A stretch of DNA of 53,417 bases, taken from contig JAZQFN010000037.1 in assembly GCA_045539515.1 (NCBI GenBank), positions 1 through 53,417 on the forward strand, read 5' to 3'. Source of the DNA: RGIG8748 sp045539515. GTDB taxonomy: Bacteria; Bacillota; Clostridia; UMGS1810. The notes below the pieces were generated by a model. It was not told the origin of the DNA and ran no database searches. It saw nothing but the letters and a program-made list of their open reading frames with translations. The first letter of the stretch is position 1. Every line of letters starts with the position of its first letter. A program made the translations under genes and the position numbers. This document shows, piece after piece, positions 12,965 to 20,829 of the stretch.

Positions 12965-14581
12965 TTAGTATATCTTTGTAACTTCGGAATATTCCTTATC
13001 AAAAATATTATCTTTGAACACAAGTTCCTTTACACCGGAAGCCCTGACGGCATATTTTTTTATATTTAAAAATTCATTGCCATAGATTTCTATCCTACCG
13101 TGAATCTTTGGTGCGATTTCATCTTCTACGCCATCTATGCCTATACGGAAAAATTCTTCCTTACCCTTTCCGTTACAGTTGTTCAATATATTATTTCGAT
13201 ATACAAGGTGTTTTACCCTGCCCGACTCATACCAGAATGGTGCCAGATCAAGACACAGAAGCGCCGCCTCGCAGTCCGATATGCAGTTGTTCTCCACAAG
13301 AATCTCCCCTGCACCGGAAAGACGTATGTGGGGGAAGTTGCAAAATTCATTGTGATGTATATGTACATCGGGCATTTTATCGGGATTTTCTATCCAGAAT
13401 CCCTTTTCTATGTTGGCTTTGCCGTAGGAAAACTCACCTTTAATACAAAGAGTCCTGTCGCTGTCTTCCTTAAGTGAAGATTCCTCCACGATAAACTCAC
13501 CCAAAACTTCAAAGGTATGGTTATTTATAATTTCAAGCCGATCGCCCTTAGTGTAAGGATTAAAGGAACGCTGTTCCTTATGCATAATCTCTGCAAAAAT
13601 GGTATTATTGTCAATGCCTTTTACCGTGGTATACATACCATGGATATTTATGACATCGTCCATAGTGTCGGATATGTTGCAGTTTCTTATTTCCAAAGTA
13701 CCGTCACAGTTTACAAAATGCAGAGAATCGGCTGTAAGTGTCTGATAGCTCCCCGGGTGGAAGTCTATATCCGTTGAAAAGCCGTCCACCAGAATGTTAC
13801 GGCTGAGCTGTCCTATTATGCCCATACCTATGCCTCTTGCCACGGTAACATTAGAAATTTCTATATTCTCCGAGCGGTCAAGGCATATTACATCGGTATT
13901 GCGTTTGCCGTCTACAATAGCTGTAACCTTTCCTTCATCAAATCTGCAAGGAAACGGATTGTTCTCTCTATAGGTAAGACTGATACCTGCAGGAGTTTCT
14001 GCAGCGTTGCACTTCATAAGGGGTGCAGGGAGATTTTCCATATCCGCCTTGCAGTCACCTGTGGCAAAGTACTGAACCCTGTGAACCCCAACGGCATGCA
14101 GAGATAAAAATTCATTTTTGCCGGAAACTATGCCGTCCTCCCTCTTAAAGCATAAGCTGCCGTCTTCTATGAAAAAGGGATTTTCTTCTTTGTCTATATC
14201 CATACAGAAGCCATCGTCGGTTTTTGAATGAATATTAAACACGACCAAAGGGCTTTTTCCTGTATCTGCAGTAAAATTGCGAATTGTAATATTTTTGCTT
14301 TGAGATACCATAAAAGGAAAAACTGTATCGTGAAAAATAAAATGTGAACCGCAGCCGTCAATTACAAGGTTTTCTCCATTGATAACGGGAAATACAATGT
14401 ATTTATCGCAGGCGGAATTATTGCTTACAGCAAAAAATTTCTTTAAAGTGCCCTCTTTATAAAAATGATACTCGCCCTTTTTAAAACGAAGCTCACCGCC
14501 GCCTGCAGATTTTAATTCATCAAGGGCTTTTATAACCTTCGGGGTTGCATTTTCTTTTAAGGGAGATAATTCTATAATCAT
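12965..14581 (-). CDS. Right-handed parallel beta-helix protein, possibly GH110-like glycosidase
   Basis: The 538-residue protein is not firmly assigned. From about residue 70 it consists of short strand repeats such as LVIDGCG, ITIRNFTAD, IEISNVTVARG, LEIRNCNIS and VLVENN-type turns, the pattern of a right-handed beta-helix. The stretch DTMDDVINIHGMY near residue 310 and the preceding TADSLHFVNCDG recall catalytic-region features of GH110 alpha-1,3-galactosidases, but this is recognition from memory and not proof. There is no signal peptide, so a secreted glycosidase would be odd. The ATG follows the stop of the M20 peptidase by one base (TGATATG), so the pair is cotranscribed. Both are inserted between trmD and rplS. 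Confidence 0.6.
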   Translation of the reverse strand: MIIELSPLKENATPKVIKALDELKSAGGGELRFKKGEYHFYKEGTLKKFFAVSNNSACDKYIVFPVINGENLVIDGCGSHFIFHDTVFPFMVSQSKNITIRNFTADTGKSPLVVFNIHSKTDDGFCMDIDKEENPFFIEDGSLCFKREDGIVSGKNEFLSLHAVGVHRVQYFATGDCKADMENLPAPLMKCNAAETPAGISLTYRENNPFPCRFDEGKVTAIVDGKRNTDVICLDRSENIEISNVTVARGIGMGIIGQLSRNILVDGFSTDIDFHPGSYQTLTADSLHFVNCDGTLEIRNCNISDTMDDVINIHGMYTTVKGIDNNTIFAEIMHKEQRSFNPYTKGDRLEIINNHTFEVLGEFIVEESSLKEDSDRTLCIKGEFSYGKANIEKGFWIENPDKMPDVHIHHNEFCNFPHIRLSGAGEILVENNCISDCEAALLCLDLAPFWYESGRVKHLVYRNNILNNCNGKGKEEFFRIGIDGVEDEIAPKIHGRIEIYGNEFLNIKKYAVRASGVKELVFKDNIFDKEYSEVTKIY

Positions 14582-14582
14582 A

Positions 14583-15710
14583 TCAGTTACACAATTCCTT
14601 TACAAGCTTAAGACTTCCCATAAGACCTGTGGGAACGGAGGCTTTGTCTATCCATTCCTCGCGGGTATGGGATTTGCCGCCGATGTAAACGCCTACATTA
14701 ACTGCAGGAATACCCATAGAAAGAGGAATGTTGCAATCTGTGGAGCCGGAACGGAAATATATATCTGTCCCGTAGACTTCATCAAGAACCTTTTTGCAGC
14801 GATTGGCAAGAGTACTCTGCAAAGCTTTATCCACATTGGAGCAAGGGCGCTCTCCCACTACTTTCACATCTACGGTAACTTTATCGTTTTTGGCAGATTC
14901 AAATATACGTTCGAATTCCGTTTTCATAATATCAAGACATTCCTTGGTGTCGGAACGGTATTCGCAAAGCATGGAGGCATTTTGTGCTATGGTATTTACG
15001 CTGGTACCACCTTGAATTGTACCCACATTATATGTAGTGTGACTATTACCTTTTTTCGGTACTTGGAGCTTATATATTTCCGAAACAATTTTTGAAAGCT
15101 CAACAATGGCATTAGCATTGCCGAAACTTCCGAAAGAGTGACCGCCTTCGGTCTTTACGGTAACATTATAACGGACAGAGCCCACACATTCATCTGCAAT
15201 TGAATAAAAACAGGAATCATAGGTTACAAATTCCTTTACTCTGCCCTCAAAATCCTTCATAAATTGGCGCATACCTTTTAAGTTGCCCATACCTTCCTCG
15301 CAGGAATCAAGGATTATTACAAGTCCGTTTTCCGGCTTAATGTCATTTTCCAGAAGATATTTTGCCGTATACATAAGTATAACGGCGCAGACCGTATCGT
15401 CACCGATACCGGGACAGAAAATCTTGCCGTCCTTTTCCTCATAATTCAAAGGGACCTCATAGCCGAACACAATATCTGTATGGGCGCCGATTACGGTGAG
15501 GTTATTTTTTCCCTCGGCATTTATTGGAAGAATTACATTTAAGGCACTATCTATGTATGCATCTTCGGCACCAAAGGATTTTAAAAGCTTAAGGCAATAC
15601 TCAGCCCTTTTTTCCTCGTGGTGAGATGGCGCGGGAATTTGCGCCAGTTCTTTTAAAACAGCATACAATTCATCTATATTATTGTCTATAAATTCTTTAA
15701 AGTCATTCAC
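14583..15710 (-). CDS. M20 family metallopeptidase
   Basis: The 375-residue protein carries the M20 zinc-ligand blocks: GAHTDIVFG near residue 76, PGIGDDTVCA near 100 with the bridging Asp, SCEEGMGN near 137 with the general-base Glu, and SHTREEW near the end. A dimerisation domain begins at GGHSFGSFGNANAI. Relatives are peptidase T, carboxypeptidase G2 and amino-acylase types; substrate is unknown. No signal peptide is present. It starts six bases after the trmD stop and is followed at once by the beta-helix gene, suggesting a joint catabolic role appended to the trmD operon. Confidence 0.9.
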   Translation of the reverse strand: MNDFKEFIDNNIDELYAVLKELAQIPAPSHHEEKRAEYCLKLLKSFGAEDAYIDSALNVILPINAEGKNNLTVIGAHTDIVFGYEVPLNYEEKDGKIFCPGIGDDTVCAVILMYTAKYLLENDIKPENGLVIILDSCEEGMGNLKGMRQFMKDFEGRVKEFVTYDSCFYSIADECVGSVRYNVTVKTEGGHSFGSFGNANAIVELSKIVSEIYKLQVPKKGNSHTTYNVGTIQGGTSVNTIAQNASMLCEYRSDTKECLDIMKTEFERIFESAKNDKVTVDVKVVGERPCSNVDKALQSTLANRCKKVLDEVYGTDIYFRSGSTDCNIPLSMGIPAVNVGVYIGGKSHTREEWIDKASVPTGLMGSLKLVKELCN

Positions 15711-15715
15711 TTACA

Positions 15716-16417
15716 TCAACCCCCGAAACGGTTTTTGTATTTTTCCAGCATATCCGGACGTTTTTTTTCGGTTTCTTCCAGAGATTTCTCCATACGCCAT
15801 TTGGATATAAGTGCGTGGTTACCGCTGAGAAGAACCTCAGGTACTTCCCTGCCCATAAACACAGGCGGTCTGGTGTAATGAGGATACTCCAGAAGTCCCG
15901 AATAGTGGGATTCGTCAACAAAGCTGTCCTCATTGGAAAGCACTCCCTCCACCATACGGCTTACAGAGTCTATCACCGCCATGGCAGGTATTTCGCCACC
16001 GGTAAGCACATAATCCCCTATGGAGATTTCTTCGTCAACTATTTCGTCAATTATTCGCTGGTCTACACCCTCGTAGTGACCGCAAAGGATTACTATGTTT
16101 TCTTTTCGGCTGAGCTCCACTGCTTTAGCCTGAGAGAACACCTTGCCCTTAGGTGACATATATATGACGTAGGGCTTTTCTTCAAGGTCTTTGCATATGC
16201 TCTCGTAGGCTTTATAGATGGGTTCAGCCTGCATTACCATACCTCTGCCGCCGCCGTAGGGATAGTCATCCACGCGGTTGTGCTTGTTGCAGGCAAAGTC
16301 CCGTATGTTTATAATATTAAATTCTATAATTCCGTTTTTTTCTGCTCTGCCAAGCATACTGTCGTAAAGTACGCCGGTGAACATATCCGGAAAAAGTGTA
16401 AGTATATGGAACTTCAT
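15716..16417 (-). CDS. trmD: tRNA (guanine37-N1)-methyltransferase
   Basis: TrmD methylates G37 next to the anticodon using SAM, preventing frameshifts. The 233-residue protein has the SPOUT knot residues LCGHYEGVDQRI and ISIGDYVLTGGE, plus DYPYGGGRGMVMQ and ESHYSGLLEYPHYTRP, all characteristic of bacterial TrmD. It starts one base after the rimM stop (TGATATG), as in the usual rimM-trmD order. Confidence 0.97.
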   Translation of the reverse strand: MKFHILTLFPDMFTGVLYDSMLGRAEKNGIIEFNIINIRDFACNKHNRVDDYPYGGGRGMVMQAEPIYKAYESICKDLEEKPYVIYMSPKGKVFSQAKAVELSRKENIVILCGHYEGVDQRIIDEIVDEEISIGDYVLTGGEIPAMAVIDSVSRMVEGVLSNEDSFVDESHYSGLLEYPHYTRPPVFMGREVPEVLLSGNHALISKWRMEKSLEETEKKRPDMLEKYKNRFGG

Positions 16418-16418
16418 A

Positions 16419-16919
16419 TCAATCCAAAAGTCCTTTCGGCATTTCTACTAATACATATCCACCGGGAACATTTATTTCCTTTACAACGTCCCTGATGGCA
16501 GGCACATATATCTTCTTGCCAATGGCAGGTCTTACCTCATAAACATCATTGCTGCCTGTAGTAATTACATCTTCTATAGTGCCGTAAACTGTGTTTTCGT
16601 CTTTGAGTTCAAGGCCTATTATATCTGCCACAAGATAAGTATCTTCAGGTAAATTTTCAAAAATATCCCTGTCGGCATAAAGCACCTTGTTTTTCATACG
16701 TTCTGCGGCGGTCATATCATCTATACCGCTAAGCTTAAGGAGTACGCAGTTTTTCTGATATCGTACGCCCTTTACAGCATATTCCCTGCCGTCCTCGGTG
16801 TAGAGCTTTTCAAATACTTCAAAAACCTCCGGAGCATCGGTTCTTGGGTTTACTTTAACCTCGCCGCGAAGTCCGTGAGTATTTACAATCTGACCTACAT
16901 CTATAGTATTTTTATCCAT
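16419..16919 (-). CDS. rimM: Ribosome maturation factor RimM
   Basis: RimM binds S19 and assists maturation of the 30S head. The 166-residue protein has the N-terminal GQIVNTHGLRGEVKV block, an RimM-N beta barrel to about residue 85 and a PRC-barrel domain after it, ending with the INVPGGYVLVEMPKGLLD motif typical of the family. AAGGAG precedes the ATG by about ten bases. It lies between khpA and trmD as in many Firmicutes. Confidence 0.95.
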   Translation of the reverse strand: MDKNTIDVGQIVNTHGLRGEVKVNPRTDAPEVFEVFEKLYTEDGREYAVKGVRYQKNCVLLKLSGIDDMTAAERMKNKVLYADRDIFENLPEDTYLVADIIGLELKDENTVYGTIEDVITTGSNDVYEVRPAIGKKIYVPAIRDVVKEINVPGGYVLVEMPKGLLD

Positions 16920-16989
16920 AATATGGTTACTCCTTGTAATAAATAAAACATTTGGGATTCTAAAAAAAGCGCAAGCTATAAAATACGAT

Positions 16990-17020
16990 AAGCAGATGCC
17001 CTCTAAAAGGACACCTGCTT
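16990..17020 (-). terminator. Imperfect hairpin between khpA and rimM
   Basis: On the minus strand AAGCAGGTGTCC pairs imperfectly with GGGCATCTGCTT. A run of seven T occurs about 25 bases further on. It may attenuate transcription into rimM-trmD. Confidence 0.35.
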
Positions 17021-17027
17021 AATTTAG

Positions 17028-17258
17028 TTATTGAACTATTTCAACTACTACTTTCTTGTTTGCTTTACCGGAAGCAGCTTTAATAACGGCACGGATAGAC
17101 TTAGCTATTCTGCCCTGCTTACCGATAACCTTGCCCATATCGGAGTCGTTAACACGAAGCTCCAGAACTGTGGACATTTCGCCTTCTACTTCTGTAACAG
17201 AAACATCATCGGGATAATCAACAAGAGATTTCGCAATATATTCTAATAACTCTTTCAT
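17028..17258 (-). CDS. khpA: KH-domain RNA-binding protein KhpA (YlqC)
   Basis: The 76-residue protein is a single KH domain with the GxxG loop in VIGKQGRIAKSIRAV near residue 42. In Firmicutes KhpA works with KhpB (Jag) in RNA binding and cell elongation. GGGAGG precedes the ATG. Its place between rpsP and rimM is standard. Confidence 0.95.
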   Translation of the reverse strand: MKELLEYIAKSLVDYPDDVSVTEVEGEMSTVLELRVNDSDMGKVIGKQGRIAKSIRAVIKAASGKANKKVVVEIVQ

Positions 17259-17275
17259 AAGCTAAAACCTCCCGC

Positions 17276-17518
17276 TTATTTTATGATGCCGCTGATCTTG
17301 AGTAATTCCTTTACAGTATCGGTAGGCTGTGCACCGTTTCCAAGCCACTTAGCAGCCTTCTCAGCATCAATGTTGATTGTAGAGGGCTCTGTCTTAGGAT
17401 CAAATGTACCGATTTCGTCGATAAATCTACCGTTTCTGGGATATCTGGAATCAGCAACGATTACTCTGTAGAAAGGAGCCTTCTTAGCACCCATTCTCTT
17501 TAAACGAATTTTAACCAT
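17276..17518 (-). CDS. rpsP: 30S ribosomal protein S16
   Basis: The 80-residue protein has the S16 N-terminus MVKIRLKRMGAKKAPFYR, then IVADSRYPRNGRFIDEIG and the KWLGNGAQPTDTV block. GGAGGTG lies eight bases before the ATG. It is followed 17 bp later by khpA and preceded by ffh. Confidence 0.97.
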   Translation of the reverse strand: MVKIRLKRMGAKKAPFYRVIVADSRYPRNGRFIDEIGTFDPKTEPSTINIDAEKAAKWLGNGAQPTDTVKELLKISGIIK

Positions 17519-17568
17519 TAAAATTCACCTCCAAATAAATTCTTAAACAATTTTATATTTTGCAGCTA

Positions 17569-18906
17569 TCAGAAGAAGTTACCGAGGCCGCCCATGGCTC
17601 TCTTCATCTTCTTGGGATTGCTGAATTGTTTCATAAGTTTCTGCATCTGTTCAAATGACTTAAGGAACTGATTTACATCGTGAACTCCTGTACCGCTGCC
17701 CTTTGCAATGCGGATTTTACGGCTGGAGTTAATAATACCGGGATTTACTCTCTCCTTGGGAGTCATAGAAGTAATAATAGCCTGTATGCGGTCTATCTTC
17801 TTTTCATCGAAGGATGCACCTGCAAGGGCTTTTTTGTTGACACCGGGAATCATACCCAGTAAATCCTGAAAGGAACCCATCTTACGCATCTGCTGCATCT
17901 GGGCAAGGTAATCGTCCAGAGTGAAGGTCTGCTGACGGATTTTCTTTTCAAGCTCTATTGCCTGTTTTTCGTCAAAGGCTTGCTGAGCCTTATCTATGAG
18001 GGTGAGCACATCTCCCATACCAAGGATTCTTGATGCCATTCTGTCCGGGTAGAACCAATCAAGGTCGGTGAGCTTTTCGCCCTGACCCACAAGCTTAATG
18101 GGTTTACCGGTAACTGCTCTTACAGAGAGTGCAGCACCGCCACGGGTATCGCCGTCAAGCTTTGTAAGTACAACACCGGTTATATCCAGCTTTTCGTTGA
18201 AGGCTTCGGCAACATTTACCGCATCCTGACCGGTCATAGCGTCTATGGTAAGAAGAATTTCGGAAGGCTCAACTGCATTTTTAATATTTAACAGTTCATC
18301 CATAAGCTCTTCGTTTAAGTGAAGACGACCGGCTGTATCTATAATAACCACATCATTGCCATAATGCTTTGCGTGGTTAACAGCTTCTTTGGCTATTTGC
18401 ACTGCATCGTTGGATTCGTCTATGGAAAATACAGGAAGCTCCAACTGCTCACCAACAACTTTCAGCTGCTTTCTTGCTGCAGGTCTGTACACGTCACAGG
18501 CTGCAAGCAGAGGACGTTTGCCCTGTTTTTTAAGTATGCCGCCTATCTTGGCACTTGTGGTTGTTTTACCTGCACCTTGAAGACCTACCATCATAACTAC
18601 GGCAGGGCTCTTGGAACCAAAGGTAAGCTTTACAGATTCCTTACCCATAAGCTCGGTAAGCTCTTCGTTAACAATCTTAATAACCTGCTGTCCCGGGGTG
18701 AGGCTCTCCAATACATTTGCACCAAGAGCCTTTTCGGATACTGAATTTATAAAATCTTTAACAACCTTAAAGTTAACATCGGCCTCAAGAAGAGCAAGCT
18801 TGACCTCTCGCATTGCCGCTTTAAGGTCGGACTCGGATATTCTACCCTTGCCTCTTAACTTTTTGAAAGCGCTCTGAAGTTTTTCGGATAAGTTTTCAAA
18901 TGCCAA
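17569..18906 (-). CDS. ffh: Signal recognition particle protein Ffh (SRP54)
   Basis: Ffh binds signal peptides and 4.5S RNA and, with FtsY, delivers ribosomes to the Sec translocon. The 445-residue protein has an N domain, a G domain with GLQGAGKTTTSAK near residue 107, DTAGRLHLN, TKLDGDTRGG and a methionine-rich M domain (MRKMGSFQDLLGMIPG onward). TTG at 18906 is the start, eight bases after AGGAGG. It follows ylxM by 25 bp, and FtsY is encoded at 22495. Confidence 0.97.
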   Translation of the reverse strand: MAFENLSEKLQSAFKKLRGKGRISESDLKAAMREVKLALLEADVNFKVVKDFINSVSEKALGANVLESLTPGQQVIKIVNEELTELMGKESVKLTFGSKSPAVVMMVGLQGAGKTTTSAKIGGILKKQGKRPLLAACDVYRPAARKQLKVVGEQLELPVFSIDESNDAVQIAKEAVNHAKHYGNDVVIIDTAGRLHLNEELMDELLNIKNAVEPSEILLTIDAMTGQDAVNVAEAFNEKLDITGVVLTKLDGDTRGGAALSVRAVTGKPIKLVGQGEKLTDLDWFYPDRMASRILGMGDVLTLIDKAQQAFDEKQAIELEKKIRQQTFTLDDYLAQMQQMRKMGSFQDLLGMIPGVNKKALAGASFDEKKIDRIQAIITSMTPKERVNPGIINSSRKIRIAKGSGTGVHDVNQFLKSFEQMQKLMKQFSNPKKMKRAMGGLGNFF

Positions 18907-18931
18907 AGGTAAAACCTCCTTTTTAGTTTAT

Positions 18932-19264
18932 TTATGCTTCCTCTACTATGGTATCCAGAAGTGTGGAAATTTTTGCAAGGTTTTCGTCAGTTAAATCCGA
19001 AGAAAGAAGTTCTTTAATACTGCCGGCTGCCTTACTGATATCAGAAAACCTCTTTAAAAGACCAAGTTTTTCTTCATACTGTTTAAGTTCTATGGCAGCA
19101 CGCTTTATATTATCGTGTACACCCTGACGGGTAATGCCGGAATTTTCGGCTATTTCCGAAAGGCTGAGGTCATCGCCATAGTACTGCTCCATCATATCGA
19201 GCTGTTTGTCCGGGAGGAGATTTCCGTAAAAATCCAAAAGAAGCGAAACATTTAAGTCCTTCAT
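18932..19264 (-). CDS. ylxM: YlxM family SRP-associated DNA-binding-like protein
   Basis: The 110-residue protein resembles YlxM/p13: a sigma-70 region-4-like helix-turn-helix (LSLSEIAENSGITRQGVHDNIKRA) between residues about 33 and 60 followed by a helical tail. YlxM modulates SRP in streptococci. The ATG at 19264 follows GGAGGGC; nine upstream in-frame codons lack a ribosome site. It heads the ffh-rpsP-khpA-rimM-trmD operon behind a consensus promoter. Confidence 0.9.
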   Translation of the reverse strand: MKDLNVSLLLDFYGNLLPDKQLDMMEQYYGDDLSLSEIAENSGITRQGVHDNIKRAAIELKQYEEKLGLLKRFSDISKAAGSIKELLSSDLTDENLAKISTLLDTIVEEA

Positions 19265-19329
19265 TTTACTGCCCTCCGTTCTGTCATGCAAACAGCTTTA
19301 CTGTCAAGTGTTTTGCTTTACAGTTCGTT

Positions 19330-19358
19330 ATTATATAACATAACATCCCTTTTGTCAA
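19330..19358 (-). promoter_or_regulatory. Consensus promoter of the ylxM-ffh-rpsP-khpA-rimM-trmD operon
   Basis: TTGACA (19353-19358) and TATAAT (19330-19335) on the minus strand are spaced by 17 bp, a perfect sigma-A consensus, about 65 bp before ylxM. Confidence 0.85.
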
Positions 19359-19437
19359 GGGCTTTTGTAAAATTTTTTTCGATTTGTAGGCGAAATGTGT
19401 AGTACAAATAAATTATAATAAATATAGAAAGGACGTG

Positions 19438-19938
19438 ATGGTTATAAAAACATGGGTAAAATTGAGCCGTGATATATTGGACTGGGAATGGTATCACGAC
19501 GACAACTGCAAGGCTGTGCTTTTGCACATTATCCTCTGTGTTCGGTGGAAAAAAATAAATATGGGAAAAATTCAGGTTAATGAAGGAGAAATGCTTACAA
19601 CACAGCGAGAGCTGGAACAGGCTCTGGGAAAAAGCCGGCACGAAATACGAACAGCTCTTGAAGCACTTAAATCCTCCGGTGCCATAATATGCTCTCCCGC
19701 CAAAGGCAAAACACTTATCAAAGTGAGTAAATACGCATACTTTAACAGTTATAATTCAAATAATACCAACAAATTCCGCCAAGGTTTCTCCAAAGACTTG
19801 CCACCAAATCGCCAAGACATAAATAATATATATAATAATTATAACAATCAAGAAGAAAAGAAAGAAGGGAATAAATATAATAGCGACTATAGCAGAACTG
19901 GTAAAAAGTATAAATACAAATACGGCATTATCCTCTGA
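19438..19938 (+). CDS. DnaD-like winged-helix replication protein (N-terminal domain only)
   Basis: The 166-residue protein starts WVKLSRDILDWEWYHDD, a phage/Firmicutes replisome-organiser opening, and has a winged helix around residues 50-95 (LTTQRELEQALGKSRHEIR, then LKSSGAIICS). Beyond residue 105 it becomes a low-complexity Asn/Tyr/Lys linker and ends without the C-terminal DnaD domain (DDBH2). AAAGGA lies four bases before this ATG. A DnaC-like ATPase follows in another frame. The pair is oriented against its neighbours and may be a host primosome remnant or of phage origin; no other phage genes are nearby. Confidence 0.7.
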   Translation: MVIKTWVKLSRDILDWEWYHDDNCKAVLLHIILCVRWKKINMGKIQVNEGEMLTTQRELEQALGKSRHEIRTALEALKSSGAIICSPAKGKTLIKVSKYAYFNSYNSNNTNKFRQGFSKDLPPNRQDINNIYNNYNNQEEKKEGNKYNSDYSRTGKKYKYKYGIIL

Positions 19939-20011
19939 TGACCAAAACCGAAAAACCGTAGAAGAAATATATAATAAATCAAAGGGCAACCTTACAGACT
20001 ATGACTGTCCT

Positions 20012-20698
20012 TTGTGCAACAACCGGGGTGATTTTATTGAAATACGAAACGGATACGAATATCTGGTAAAGTGCAAATGCATGGCACAAAGGGAAATGTT
20101 TCGGAGAATGGAAAAAAGCGGACTCAGCAAAATGCTGAAAAAATACTCCCTAAGCAAATATATTGCAGAAGAAGAATGGCAAAAGAATATATTACTGAAG
20201 GCTAAAAAATTTATAACTAACCCCTCGGGATGCTTTTACATTGGCGGACAGCCGGGCTCGGGCAAAACTCACATATGCACCGCCATAGTAAATTCGCTTA
20301 TTCGTGAAGGCAATGCTGCACGGTATATGATGTGGCGCGAAGCCAGTGTAGAAATCAAGGGCATAATAACCGAGTCGGAGCCTTACTTTGAAGCTGTGAA
20401 TGTCTACAAGAAAGCTCCTGTGCTATACATAGACGATTTTTTGAGAAACCGCAGAGAGTGGCCGACCAACGCCGACATAAACCTTGCATTGGAAATAATA
20501 AACTACAGGTACAATAACAACGAACTTATAACTCTTATAAGCTCCGAAAGAAGCATTGATGAAATATGCGACATAGATACTGCTCTCGGCAGCCGGATAA
20601 TGGAAATGGCAAAGGAGAACTGCATTACCGTGGAACCGGACAACAATAAAAATTACCGTCTGAAAGTATTCAGCAATTACTCAGAAAGTGATAAGTGA
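20012..20698 (+). CDS. DnaC-like helicase loader ATPase, start uncertain
   Basis: This AAA+ protein has a Walker A GQPGSGKTH, Walker B VLYIDDF and sensor-1 TLISSERS, as in DnaC/DnaI and phage loaders. The given start is a TTG, but it cuts a likely zinc motif: upstream codons read DYDCPLCNNRG, matched by KCKCM further on. Protein-like sequence in this frame goes back to about 19862 with no ATG, GTG or TTG before 20012. Initiation may be at a rare ATA (about 19877, after AAGAAGGGA), by +1 frameshift from the preceding gene in its A-rich linker, or the frame may be disrupted. It likely loads replicative helicase with the DnaD-like partner. Confidence 0.75.
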   Translation: MCNNRGDFIEIRNGYEYLVKCKCMAQREMFRRMEKSGLSKMLKKYSLSKYIAEEEWQKNILLKAKKFITNPSGCFYIGGQPGSGKTHICTAIVNSLIREGNAARYMMWREASVEIKGIITESEPYFEAVNVYKKAPVLYIDDFLRNRREWPTNADINLALEIINYRYNNNELITLISSERSIDEICDIDTALGSRIMEMAKENCITVEPDNNKNYRLKVFSNYSESDK

Positions 20699-20767
20699 GC
20701 CAAGCTTCTTTTATTCAATTTAATTTACATCTCATTTTCTTTTTGCGAAAATTGCCGATTAAAAAAA

Positions 20768-20798
20768 TTTACCCACCACTTTATAAGTGATGGGTAAA
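20768..20798. terminator. Bidirectional terminator between the dnaC-like and SLH genes
   Basis: TTTACCCA and TGGGTAAA close an inner CACTT/AAGTG stem with one mismatch. It lies between convergent genes, with an A run on its left side that becomes a T run for the minus-strand transcript. Confidence 0.6.
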
Positions 20799-20829
20799 TC
20801 CATTGTAATATTATTCAATGACTAAAACC

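Noticed and set aside
19438..20698. Prophage remnant
   Set aside because: Only a DnaD-like and a DnaC-like gene occur; there are no structural, lysis, integrase or repressor genes, and flanks are core genes.
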